Source: Pleurostoma richardsiae
Lineage: Eukaryota; Ascomycota; Sordariomycetes; Calosphaeriales; Pleurostomataceae
NCBI GenBank assembly: GCA_030052745.1
Contig: JANBVO010000087.1
Location: 1-41,030, forward strand
Length of the DNA: 41,030 nucleotides
Reading direction: 5' to 3'
The position numbers were made by a program, and so were the translations under genes. A model generated the notes under the pieces. That model was not told where the DNA came from. It was given only the letters and a program-made list of their open reading frames with translations, and did no database searches. The number at the start of each line of letters is the position of its first letter. Position 1 is the stretch's first letter. Positions 9,730 through 20,255 of this stretch are shown in pieces.

Positions 9730-10650
9730 CTCCGTCAAAACTTTCCGCATCACAGGTATCCCTCTTGATCATACCGGTGCCTTGGGAAACAAGCTCAAGC
9801 TTATCGCCCAGCCTTTTCCCGACCTGTACGCGATCATCTCAACATGCAGACCACGCTCCCTTGTTCGGCACCAGCACGACTCTAGTGCCACAGTCACGGT
9901 TTCCGTCGACACATCTATCCCGGTGGATGAGCTTTGCAGCCGACTACACCAGGCTCGTAGCGCCCTCCCATACCGCTTTGACAGCCGGTTCCTAGGCATC
10001 ACACCGCTCTATGAAGATGAGGCGCGCTTCTATCGAGTGAGCTGCTTACCCTCTACAAACATGACTGCACTGACCTTTCCAGCATTGTCGCAGTACCCGG
10101 CCTCGGGAGCCACGCCCTCGGCTCCTGGAAATCTCTAGATAGTGGCGATGTCTGGTTGCTCGACTACCTTCCCGAAAACCTACCGTATGTCCGACTTATC
10201 GTGTACGGCTACGACGCCACCCTGCAGGATAGCACATCCAAGCAGTCGATTGAGCATACGGGTGTTGATCTGCTCGAGAGGATTGCGGCGTTTCGAGCAC
10301 ATGATGGTGTTGGTGGCCCAGCATGATGCCTGAACAGGCTGATCATACGCTAGACAGGATGTCGCCCGATCGTGTTCATTGGTCATAGCCTAGGTGGTCT
10401 GCTGATCAAAGAGGTGAGGCCTCTTCCGCCCGACAGAGCCAGCTGCTAATGTGCTACAGGCGCTCGTGCACGTTGCTAAGAGTGATAGAGGCTCTGAGAA
10501 GCTTGATCTGTCTCGGAGCTGTTATGGAATGCTCTTCTTCGGTGTCCCAAATCATGCATCGCCGCCTGACTGCATACCGGCCACTCGCAGCTAGTTACCC
10601 CGAAGTAGAAACTCACCTTGGACCGTGTCAAGTCGTCTGACACATCAATA
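9730..10650 (+). pseudogene. Truncated NLR N-terminus (alpha/beta-hydrolase part)
   Basis: The plus strand carries the same N-terminal modules as the NLR at 3.4-7.7 kb. FRITGIPLDHTG is near 9746 and FLGITPLYEDEA near 9990. IVAVPGLGSHALGSW is near 10085, then VWLLDYLPENLP and VYGYDATLQDS. FIGHSLGGLLIKE is near 10385, and GMLFFGVPN near 10530. The intron positions are also conserved: GTGAG..CTGAC..CAG at about 10037-10082, and GTGAGG..GCTAAT..CAG at about 10412-10459. The first splice leaves a one-base phase error, no start codon precedes the first module, and a stop follows shortly after GVPN. No NACHT domain or repeats follow. It is a decayed, truncated paralogue in opposite orientation to the intact gene. 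Confidence 0.75.
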
Positions 10651-10799
10651 CTCGTGGTAACACGCTTCACCATGTCGATTGCAGACGGTTATGTTATTAA
10701 TCTATCTACCTACACGGAAGCTAGATAGTTACACGACGTTAAGCACATTACAGGCCTTATGCTGTATGGGAAACACCTTGCCCGGAAGCGAACCTTCCC

Positions 10800-11960
10800 A
10801 GGGCTGAACAGAGGGACAGTCGCTACGAAGTGCTGAAGGCCTCCGATGGCCGGCGTTCGACTGAATGCGAGGCAGCGCGGCTTTGCTGTCGCGATCGCTG
10901 TTGCTCACAGAGACACGGCGTGGCATGCTCTCTCGATGGGTGCCGCTCTCCAGTTGCGGAGAGGATGCAGGAGGAAGGTTTGGGCCGCACGGATGTAAAG
11001 GGATGTAGAGGCTGCACTCGCGATGATGTCACGCGGGATATCTCCACAGCGGTCTTGTCGTATGTAATGTCTCTGGAAGGGAGTGTCTACTTTGTTTCAC
11101 CCAAGGCCCTGCCTTGGATGTCCGGCTCTTTTTGCTGCACGGTCCTCTGCGGCCCAGACAATCGCTGCGGCAGCGTTGTGACAGGTGGTGCTGGAGTACG
11201 CTCCAGTCCATCCGAGGATAGCTAGAGCGAGCAAGATGCCCCGCCGCCAAAATGCAAGCGTCGTAGATTAAGCCTTCCCAGCTCTGCTCGCACGTGGACA
11301 AGAGACTGGACCGGAACCAGAAGCACCGTATCACGACGAGTCCAAGCTGCCAGCCCCTTGTCTACACACGGCCCCGGCGAACACCAGGAATCTGTTCAAG
11401 CTCTCTCCGCAAAGTTCAGGGAGTGGCTTCTCGAGGCTGCAATCGTCAGGAGCGCGATAGTGGCTAGGAATGTGCATCCTGACCTTCTCATAGGGCATGG
11501 CCATGAACCGCCAAGCTCTCCAGGATGAAATGAGTGCCATTGCCACTTCAGCCATTGCCACTTCCATCATTGATGCCAGATTCTCTGCCATCGATGCAAC
11601 CATTCGCAATCGTATGGCGGCTGAGATTCACGATCTTGTGGTGGCCGAGTTTCGCGATCGTATGGAGGCCGAGTATCGCACCAACCGAGCCCTGGTCGCT
11701 GAGGCAAAACGGACAGCCAGATGAAGATTGCAGGCTCAGAGAAGAAGCACCGCGAGCACATCGTTTCCGCTACAGTTCAAGGCAGACCAATATTGTTCAA
11801 AGCATGTTCACCACGTACTCAGCACGTCTAGCGGGTCTAACTTGCCGCCCAAGTGGCGAAGCTCAACCGGCAAGGATCTTCTGCTTTCTCAACCAGACGA
11901 TGACATACAATTTGACTTGTTGACTGAAGAATGTGAATGGGAGGTCGAGGAGTTCCACAA
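10800..11960. pseudogene. Rearranged copy of the chromodomain-protein gene
   Basis: Two blocks match the 868-2415 region. About 10850-11220 is the reverse complement of about 1215-1560 (shared ctcacagagacac, catgctctctcgatgggtg). From about 11245 onward the match is direct: 11245-11480 to 1800-2035, and 11762-11960 to 2040-2275 (shared ctacagttcaaggcagacc). So the 5' part has been inverted and the 3' part kept. An unrelated block of about 280 bases interrupts the direct part, and similarity ends just as the chromodomain would begin. No intact reading frame survives. Confidence 0.8.
11481..11761 (+). other. Insert within the chromodomain pseudogene, with a 75-codon helical frame
   Basis: This block has no counterpart in the 868-2415 gene; similarity resumes on both sides. 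It contains a 75-codon frame (11497-11724, first ATG at 11497) predicted to be almost entirely helical and rich in Ala, Met, Arg and Glu, with a short internal echo (IATSAIATS). It may be a small insertion element or sequence lost from the other copy. No transposon ends are visible to me. Confidence 0.4.
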
Positions 11961-12740
11961 TACTGTAGCTACCGCTAGATTTATGTCCTATAGCATTTCC
12001 ATCTGGACGGTACTGCAGAAGTGTTACCATTCGTCGAAACTGACGTTGGCGCTCTGTGATCGAGACATCGGTGGTACCGTAACCCCAGGCGAATGCTGGC
12101 TTCCTGGCATCGAGTAATCGATCGGTTCTTTTGGGAGACAGACTAGCTATTCGAGTCCGGCTCAGATGTGGCCGTTGGCATGGATGTGCTGGATATACCG
12201 TACCCAGGTACCTGACAGACTCCGGTCTGAAGCCGCAGTACCTGGCATGGACAACTAGTCGCTCCCCAGTCTCGATGTACGAGTTGCTGGACAAGTTTCT
12301 TCGGCATTGCGGTGCCACCCATAACAGGAGTTTATTTCTAGATGAGGCTTGCATGGCTTGATAGGGAGATATCGGGCTCGTGTTCTCCCGCTGTAGGGAT
12401 GACGCTCTTTGAGATCTTTGCCTCCGAAAGAAGTCATACACTTCGAGCACGTCGAAGAGCGAGATGTTGTCTCGGAGGTTCAACGGATCACCGACGAAGC
12501 CCGAATTCGATGCGCCGCCAAAGCATGGCGGCTCCAACGGAAGTCAGCCACCAAAAGCAATGCATGTCTGGAATGATTGGCTACAGTACAATGAGATTCC
12601 GAGCACGGCAACGCATTTGTTCCGTATTCCGGTCCGTAGCGTATATCTGGCTGCAGATGGGAAGCCAACCTGAAATCAACCTTTAGTCCAGGATATCATT
12701 GCTACGAATACACTAAACAGTCTGGTCAGTTCGGTCCGAT
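11961..12740. other. Region with no supportable gene; short helical frame near 12400-12550
   Basis: No gene can be modelled. A plus-strand frame without a start, about 12410-12570, encodes a charged helical stretch (VIHFEHVEERDVVSEVQRI) and may be an exon remnant. A long minus-strand frame (11863-12537) overlaps both the pseudogene and this stretch and looks like chance. The region ends at the F-box gene start. Confidence 0.35.
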
Positions 12741-14623
12741 ATGGCGGCTCTTCCTGGCAGCCTTGTACAGCTGCCCGACGAGCTCCTGGTCGAGATCGCA
12801 AAGTACCTCAATTATAGGGATCTCAATTCCGTCGTCCGTGCGAACCGTCGACTTCATTGGTTGTTTTGGGACTCCTTCCTGGAAACCTACGTGAAACAAC
12901 GGTCCATAGGACATCTGCAGCTGTTCTTTTACGCAGTAAAACATGACTCGGTAAACATCACTCAATGGCTCACATATAACACCGATGAGCTGAATCTCAA
13001 AGAGTCTGTTACCTTTGTGCCGCCCGAGAGCATTCAGACTGACTCTCCTCTTGCAGCAATATTCCAAGGTTATTCAATCAGAACGTCAGTTTTGTCCACT
13101 ATTCGATAGTGGCCGATGCTCCCAAAATAACCGCACACCTGGTGAAGTACGGAGCCGATGTTCAGCAGAATGCCGAAAACTACCCAGACCTGGTTCCCCT
13201 GTATTTGACGATAGCTCGGTCTCAGAGCAGCTGCCAGAAAGATCTTGACGCGTCCCTCCGTATCGCGTGTAGTTATGCTCTACCGAGAACCGCACGCTTT
13301 CTGTTGATCAGAGGCGCCAGCCCCAACACGACGAGCTACGGTATTTCTGCTTTGCATGCTGCAGTAACAAGAAGGATCCCGTGGCGAAATTCCGTAGCAG
13401 TGTTGTCTTCGCTGTTGGGGGCTCCTCGACCGATTCCATGGACTTCCTCAATTACACAGACGGTCTCGGTCTTGCTAGCATTTGGGGCGGACATTGAACT
13501 TCAGACAACCACTTTGAGGCTTCATAGGTGTAGTCACGATTGTTGGGGCTCTTTGGATTGTGATCACAGAGGACAGACTCCTCTCCACCTGGCATCTGCG
13601 AGCGGCATGGAGGGCACTGTGTCGCTACTGCTTGAAAGTGGAGCTGATCCCACCTTTCCCAACGACGATGGGTATACGCCACTATATTCTGCCTTGGTCC
13701 AAGGCCAAGAGAGGATCGCACGCAGGCTCCTGAAGCGGACTGGTACAGTCAATCCTGTCACTTGTGTACCTGATAAAACGACTGCTCTTCACACGGCGTG
13801 CCGATATGCCTTTGCGCCAATGGCATTGGGAATTCTTTTGAAAGGAGCGGATCCGAACGCTCTTGATGTGCATGGACAAACAGCACTTCACGAAGTTCTA
13901 GGACAAACCCGTAGGGATCGAGAAGAAGACGTCGTCAAAACTCTTAAGTATCTTGAGCGGTTTGGAGCAGATCCGGATATAACGGCAAACCCGCAGTCTC
14001 CTTGGCAATTGGCGCAGACGCACCCGTTCAACCGGGTCCGAGAGATGTTTGAATGGCCTGTTGAAAAGCCGATACGCGTCCGAGCGAGCCGCCGCATGCC
14101 GTCTGACACTCGTAAGGAAGCCAGGATCCAGACACCGAATGCAAAAGAATTGGAGGGTCCTGCCACGTAAGTACAGCACTGAGCCCATCTACTAATTTGG
14201 TCTTCTAACATCTGCACCTTGAGACATCGATCCCAAGGCATTGATGAGGACAAGAGCCACGTCCCTATCATTCAGAAAGGTGATCCAGCACCATGGACCA
14301 GGTTGCCTGACAGTCTTTGGCTCCCTGAGAGGACAGACCAGCTGGTCAAGAGTTTAGGCTCTCCTTTGCAGGATTCAAAAGTCCAGTCCAGCCAGGCCGT
14401 TCCGGAACAATTTCCTCCTCTGAAAGAAAAACTCAGTCACGACCCTGTTCGCACCAACGATCAGGGAACAGCGGCCACCTCTGCAGCACAGTTGTGGAGA
14501 GGTCTTGCCAAGCAGACCCGTGAGGATTGCAAAAGCCGGGACGAAGATGATACGACAAAGACAAGGGAACGCGTGAAATCTCATGGCAAGAGGAAGTGGA
14601 GACCAATCCCTATTAAGTATTGA
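12741..14623 (+). CDS. F-box and ankyrin-repeat protein
   Basis: A three-exon model (12741-13068, 13110-14166, 14224-14623) gives 594 residues. An F-box lies at about residues 7-50 (LVQLPDELLVEIAKYL, then ANRRLHWLFWDSFLETYV), followed by ankyrin repeats such as ITAHLVKYGADV, GQTPLHLASASGMEGT, GYTPLYSALVQGQERI and GQTALHEVL. The tail is charged and disordered. F-box proteins of this type act as substrate adaptors of SCF ubiquitin ligases. The second intron is convincing: GTAAGT at 14167, TCTAAC, AG at 14223, with matching phase 2. The first is only 41 nt with a weak branch site, so a frameshift mutation at about 13070-13110 is an alternative reading. If so, the gene would be broken after the F-box. 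Confidence 0.75.
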
Positions 14624-14777
14624 TATCTGATTCAGACGAAACGCTTTGAGACCTGCCACGGAACCAGTCGGGAAGTTTTCTGAATATGTATTGCAGCTGG
14701 GAGATAGTCGCAAAGCAATGGCTCGCTTGGGTATCTCGAGCTAGCATTGGCCTCCTCGCCTCCGACATCCATCTTCA

Positions 14778-15049
14778 ATAATGTTGAGGCATATCTAGAA
14801 GAATGCGCTACAAACCCGAGTGCGCTGGTGATCCTTAATTTTCGCTTTATACATTCGTGACCCATGGCCAAACAGTATTCTCGCACATGTCGGGCCGGGC
14901 AACCATACCTGATGATGAGAGCGCCATCGTGGCGATTCAGGGTTAGAATGTCAAAGTCTGCTTGCCCGTGGTACCGTCCCAGATCCCATAATCCTGTCCA
15001 TGGCATTGGAGACAAAGAATCCGCCGTGCCCCGAGATTGTTATGCTTGA
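14778..15049. repeat. Dispersed direct repeat, copy 1 (partner 28271-28538)
   Basis: About 270 bases are nearly identical to 28271-28538 in the same orientation, from ataatgttgaggcatatc to tatgcttga. Most differences are single bases plus one small indel near the right end. On the minus strand both copies keep a similar frame (GLWDLGRYH, NRHDGALIIRYGC), so this may be a fragment of a coding element. No terminal repeats are evident. Confidence 0.8.
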
Positions 15050-15421
15050 AACAGCACCGTTGTGTCCCGTGGTGGCTAGTCTTCATCATTGATTTCATTA
15101 ACTGGGTTGCTCTAACGGGAGGTAGTCTACATACAGTTGCGAGAGGGTCATTTCGGCCCGCACCGAGTCGTGTAACCGCATCAACGTTACCCAGACGGCT
15201 CCATAAGTATCCGCCATGGCGAGAAGAAGATCGATGCTAAAGGTTATTTTAGAGACATTCCTTGCGGTCTAGCCGTCGAACAACCTGTCCCAGCCGCCCT
15301 TGTGAGTTGAAACTCTGAACAAGAAAGTGTACTCTTTTTGTTCTACTGTACAGTATCTGGGAGATCTATAACTAATTTATAGCTGGAGATGCTCTCTAAC
15401 AGCCTAACCTCAGGGGTGAAT

Positions 15422-15470
15422 GACTGCCTACCAGGCAGTCACCACTATGGCACTTCTGCCTGTCGGCAGA
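15422..15470. repeat. Two adjacent perfect short hairpins
   Basis: GACTGCCT-acc-AGGCAGTC at 15422-15440 is a perfect 8-bp inverted repeat. It is followed at 15455-15470 by TCTGCC-tgtc-GGCAGA. Both stems share the CTGCC core. They lie about 400 bases upstream of the IFI6-like gene, in a stretch (15240-15690) with no gene. They could be protein-binding palindromes or RNA hairpins; nothing in the sequence decides. Confidence 0.5.
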
Positions 15471-15555
15471 TACACGTTATCAGCGTTCGCCAGAGCTAGC
15501 ATTAATTTCTTTGGATATGACTTTAAACAGTAGTTAATTTCTTGGAATCGAGGAC

Positions 15556-15828
15556 TTCGTTAAGCACAAGCCTTGAGGAACAGAAGGCTCTTGTCCTGAG
15601 GGCGAGACCACTCCCCAAAAAGACCCACATTAAGTCGTCCAGAATCTCATCCTAGCCAATAAGAAGGCCTAGAAGCCCTTCAGTCTGTATCTTGCCCGCT
15701 GTTTGCCTAACTTCCCCGCTTTGGGCGTCAAGCTTGCGACGGCGTGCCCCCTCTCTACAGAATCCTCCATCGAGTCCGCTAACTATAAACAAAGAAGCTT
15801 GCTGTAGCACCATTTACTTATACACACA
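15556..15828. repeat. Inverted dispersed repeat at IFI6-like promoter (partner 34692-34918)
   Basis: This segment is similar to the reverse complement of 34692-34918. Shared blocks include ccccaaaaagacccacatta, gtttgcctaacttccccgct and aagcttgctgtagcacca. Two short stretches are unique to this copy. The repeat stops about 20 bases before the ATG of the IFI6-like gene, so it covers its proximal promoter and 5' leader. Confidence 0.8.
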
Positions 15829-15847
15829 CTCTCCCTTCTCACGCGAA

Positions 15848-16536
15848 ATGGCAACCCTAACTGAGATCCTTACCTGCTTCTGCGGACGCGGCATCCAACC
15901 TCCCAGCGGAGCAGTCCGCTGTGTCCGCCCGCCTCTTATCCTCGAAAAGCCACCACAGCCAACACCTCGTCCGTCGTATGCAACGCCAGCGCGTGATTGC
16001 GACATCATTGTGACCGAGGTCCTCTCCATCTTGCGTGCCGCCGAGAAGCACGGCGTCTGGCTGACCCGGCAGCTGGATGACGCTGTAGGCGTCGAGGGCT
16101 GGACGGAGTGGATCGCGGAGCGGGTCCTCGCTGGTCTCGAGGCAGTCTTGAAGGAAGGACGCGAGAAAATTGGGCCGGCCATGGCCCAAGCTTTCGACAG
16201 TGCTTCCGAAGCCGCTGACAAGGTCTTCCAATTCGCCAAGGACCATCCGGTCGCTACAGCAGGTTTACTGACGATCCTGACTGTGGGTGTGCTTGTCGTG
16301 CTCGCACCGGTGGTTGTCGAGGCCTTGGGTTTTGCAGAACTTGGTCCCGTCGAAGGTATGTTGTCTACCTGGGTTGAAATGTGGAACCTTTGGCCTTGTA
16401 TGAAGCCAACTTGCTGACGGTAGTTTTGACAGGGTCGTTTGCCGCATGGTGGGAAAGTACGTATGCCGGCTATATCCCGAAGGGTTCCCTGTTCTCATAC
16501 TTGCAGCGCCTGGGAATGATCTGGGGAAGATCTTAA
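15848..16536 (+). CDS. IFI6/IFI27 (ISG12)-like small membrane protein
   Basis: Two exons (15848-16355 and 16433-16536) join in phase 1 across an intron with GTATGT, GCTGAC and CAG, giving 203 residues. The first about 140 residues are helical and partly charged. The C-terminus has a hydrophobic segment (LLTILTVGVLVVLAPVVVEA) followed by LGFAELGPVEGS, AAWW, AGYIPKGSLFSYLQRLGM. This matches the layout of the IFI6/IFI27 family (LGF..G...GS.AA......G...GSL...LQ..G). Animal members localise to mitochondria or ER and modulate apoptosis. Fungal members are common in ascomycetes and uncharacterised. It lies downstream of a duplicated promoter segment. Confidence 0.75.
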
Positions 16537-17317
16537 TATAATGGAAACTCTAGAAGAGGTTAATGGGATGCTATATCTATTTGCTGTCGTGCTTAACTCG
16601 TAAAGGTTCTTCAGGCAAATCGTAAGCACTTTGCGTCTCCTGTTACAATAAATACTTCAGCAACTGCGTACGGGCAGGAGCGGGTGGAGCCAGCCGTCTG
16701 GGTGCGACGTGTCGGCGCTGTACTCCGGCGCGGCGCTCAGGATCCGAACGGAGAGGGGGTCGTCTGCGTGCCCATCACAAAGGAGGTATATTGGTCTATT
16801 AGGGCTTGTCGCGTCTCTATCTTCCTCTGTTACCAGCGATCGTGACGCGGCGGATGTACGGTGCGGCCAGAGCGGCTGTCGTCGCGCTCGCTCTTGACGC
16901 GGCAAAATCGTTTCAAGTTCGCGCGACGTCAACGTGGACTAACGATCTTGTCGCAATGCGGCGTCACTGTCAAAGCGTCACGAGTGGCAGGGCTGCAGCC
17001 TATCTGGCGCCGAGAATGATTCGTCGCGGACGCGCAATGATCAGGCAGCGCTTTCCAACTGCTGCAGACAAGTCGGCGACAGACGGTCTTTCCATCAACG
17101 TCATTGTGATTGGACAGCAACGCGCGCGCGAAAGCAGTGGCGTTCTGGCGAATTCACCTGAACCAAGGCTGGCGACGCGAGACCCCTCTTCTGGTTTGAT
17201 GAACTGGCATGGCCATGCTTTTGTGCCGTGATATCATCGATCTTCCATCAATAATAGAGGATGAGATGACCACGATGGCAAGTTGTGAGCATTGCCGTTT
17301 ATTTCCTCTTCGCTAAT
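16537..17317. other. Gap with one unassigned 141-codon frame
   Basis: The only long frame is on the plus strand, 16806-17231, rich in Arg and Ala with no recognisable motif or splice context. I do not support it as a gene. Confidence 0.3.
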
Positions 17318-17452
17318 ATGAGCAACCAGCCTAGCGATACAAGAAGCGACCTTCCCCTGCTTGCCCTCGATGGCGGCGGCGTGCGTGGACTGTCATCGCT
17401 CATGATACTCCACAGGCTCATGACTGAGCGCTCGAGAGGCTCTTGTCTGGTA
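17318..17452 (+). pseudogene. Patatin-like phospholipase stub (DGGGVRG)
   Basis: From the ATG at 17318 the frame reads into LPLLALDGGGVRGLSSLMIL. This is the oxyanion-hole loop and first helix of a patatin-like phospholipase, as found at the N-terminus of many fungal PNPLA-type NLRs and stand-alone patatins. After about 45 residues the similarity stops and a basic unrelated tail runs to a stop near 17578. The GxSxG nucleophile elbow and the catalytic Asp are absent, so this is a non-functional fragment. Confidence 0.7.
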
Positions 17453-17663
17453 GGGAAATTCACGGTGAGGCGTCGGAGGGGCAGAAAGGACTACTCGACA
17501 TTAAAATGGCATGAAGACGATCTATCGTGCATTCTATCGTCCGTAAATCATAAAGTAATCACCGCGCTTAGCAAGTAATACAAAATTTGAAGATTCCCAC
17601 ACCCTAAACCTGTTAGATCGAGAGTTATGATAACGCACCGCACTAACCTGCCCGTCTCCATGC

Positions 17664-19691
17664 CTATGTAGCTTGCTCGGTAGTTTGGAATTCAAAATTG
17701 GCATCCTTTTGTACACTTTCCATCCTGGTGCGCAGGTTGCTGTTGTTCTCACGAAATCTTCTTAGTCGGTCGCGGATGAGCTCCTGGTTATATGCAAAAC
17801 TGGACATGGCATCCACGTCAACACCGAGCGCCGCCAAAAGGGTCCTCCTATCGTGTTCTGGAAAGGTTTCGTCCAGCGGCTTTCGCATAACCTGGGCACA
17901 GAACACCATCGCAATGGCTTGTCTAGCCTGATTGGCGCATCTGTCTATCTCCTTGATGGCGATGTCAACTGCACGACGGGATCAGTTTGTGATCATGACT
18001 CATGAATGATACGGACTCGCATTAGTATAGACACACAGTTTCGGCATATGGCGAATTCACGCAGAGCGTCAAGATGGGAAAATTGTATGGAAGGGAAACC
18101 TTACACTCTCTAACTCTGTCCTTCTTGCCGAAGGCTTCCCCGCGTTCTTCATCCCATATACAGTGCGCCCCGACGCCTGCAGCACCCCCAACTACGCCTC
18201 CAGCTGCTCCGCCGAGCGCGTACGCGGCCCAGCCGGCAGGGTTGGACCAGCAAAAGATAGCAACTAACGTAAGGACACAGGTGATAACTGCCCCTCCTCC
18301 GCCCGACTTAGTCCTGCCTTTCTCGTAAATCTTTACCACCTTGTTGTAGTCTTCTTCAAGCAGTCTGACTAGAGGTCGTACTTCTTGCTTTAGGGTGGAG
18401 AAATGGAGCGCTGCATTATGGGCATCCTGGACGAGCTCGTATAGATCCTGGTTAGAGAGAGCTGCTATCTGTAAGTGCCTGAAATCAGAAATAATGGATG
18501 GAGTTGTCGATGAAAAGAACGAGGAAAAAGTATGGTCATGATGTTGGCTGGGGGACCTAGGATAAAACTTACTCTGATTAGTTTCCAGCTTTGTTAATCT
18601 GCTCTCCATGCGATTGGCGAGACGCAAGTATTGCTGTAAGGGGCCGGCGGCGCGGTTCAGTGCTCCCTGCACATCTGCGATTTGAACCGCTGGCTGGGCG
18701 GCGCGAAGCCCGTTGGGCTGCCTGAACTTTGTTCGAAGTTAGAGTTGATGTTAGACAGCATTGCATCGTATAAATGGGTCAAAACTGAAGAGACCAGCTG
18801 GCAAGGTACCTACCTGTTGGAACAGCCTTCGCAACTCGCCAAACTGTTCTGGCACATCGACGTTCAAAGCATAGGTATCCTGTGTCCCACGTTGAACACC
18901 AGCCTGGCCAATTCCATTTCCCTGGTTTTGGTCGCGCCTATACATGAGGTAGAGGCTTACGATCGCAGCCAGGATCTCTAAGACATCAGCGGCAGTGTCG
19001 ACGGCATCTCGCAACCTTAGCGAATGTACCTAGTTAGTGCATAGCTGGGACGCTGGACAAATAAAAAGGATATGAGACTGTTCCTACCAGGACTGCACCT
19101 CATTCCTTGTCACCGGGCCGGGAACGAAAAATGCGTTGACACGGATGTTAAGACTGTTTAGGACATATGCATGCGTGTATCGCGAAAAGAACTCCTTCGG
19201 GACACCGATCGGAAAGATGTTCAGATTGTGGGGGGTGCTGCTGATCCCGATAAAGAACTCGTAGATGAACTGTGGAGAAACCTTGAAGAAGAGCTCCCGG
19301 ACATCGGCCATAGGATGTTCACTTGGGTCGTTATACGCCCGAAACCGGTGACGAAATCGCACCTTACACATGTAGCTGAGCTAAGATTCTTGATACAAGA
19401 ATCGGTTGGAAACTGGGCAAAGGTGAGGGGGAGGCTCTCAATTACCTCGACTGGAACATATTGATCGTGGGAACTCAGGCCCGTGATTCCCTCAACCTCT
19501 AGCGGAACCACTTCCCAGTTTTGGGGACCGTGGTTGCGGAAGAGCGCAGCGAGTTCGTCATTGTTTGTAGGGCTTCTCCCTTCGCTTCTGTAGTGCCATA
19601 CTTGCAGATGAACAACCAGCCGTGAGGAAGATTCTGACAGGGCCGGATTTCCCGCTGCTACCTCCTCGTAAGGTGGAGGCTGGCCTGACAT
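17664..19691 (-). CDS. Unknown six-exon protein with TM segment and Gly-zipper region
   Basis: Exons 19691-19446, 19362-19088, 19015-18814, 18717-18573, 18464-18105 and 17968-17664 join in frame to 510 residues, most junctions having clear donors (GTAAGT, GTAAGG, GTAGGT). The start is the ATG of MSGQPPPYEEV. The N-terminal about 170 residues look globular. A hydrophobic segment (VLEILAAIVSLYLMY) lies near 185-200. A Gln-rich linker and coiled-coil-like helices follow. A long hydrophobic Gly/Ala stretch (about 349-397, with GGAAGGVVGGAAGVGA) could form a membrane hairpin, and a helical C-terminal part ends the protein. I do not recognise the family. It is divergently transcribed from the gene at 20256. 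The large number of consistent junctions argues that it is a real gene; the fourth intron's acceptor (18465) is the least certain. Confidence 0.65.
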
Positions 19692-20255
19692 AGCGTCACA
19701 GTCCTGAAGGGACCACGAGGTGCACTTGCTCGGCTGTCTCAGCAATTTTTCACAGTAAAGGCTGTTACGAAACGAAACATATTTCCGGACGAAGGAGAGA
19801 TTCTCGGCACTCTTAACTGAGGCTGGGGGTTGGAGGAAACCTCGCACCGTGGGAATGGCGCACCATCCATCGGGCCCTCACTATTCGTCCGCCTCTCGGG
19901 TCTCGATTAGGCAACCTTTAAGCAGCTCTACGCGCCGTGCAATGACGTGGCAGCGACCAGAAAGCTGACCCTCCACGGCGCCCACCAACCAGACGACCCT
20001 AAATTTCGATAAGGCGTCTCAACGCCAGCCCGGGAACATGAAGATCCGGTAAAGGATAGGCTAAGAATCTCCCGTCGTAATACGCGATAATTTCCCCCGC
20101 TGCGTAACAGTACATCAGGTGGACTGGAAGGATTGGCCGTTGACGCTGGAAGGTGTGAACTTGCTGGGCTACTTTTCTCATCAGATTCTTTTGTTCCCCC
20201 TGGCCCAGATCCCTCCAATCTTTATTCACTTTTTCCCTTCCCGACTTACAACTGA
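19692..20255. promoter_or_regulatory. Shared divergent promoter region
   Basis: These 564 bases separate the starts of two oppositely transcribed multi-exon genes of unknown function and so hold both promoters. A pyrimidine-rich run precedes the plus-strand ATG (20206-20245). No specific operator can be named. Confidence 0.45.

Noticed and set aside
11863-12537. A 224-codon minus-strand frame
   Set aside because: It crosses the end of the chromodomain pseudogene and unrelated DNA, so it cannot be a single old gene; no motif.
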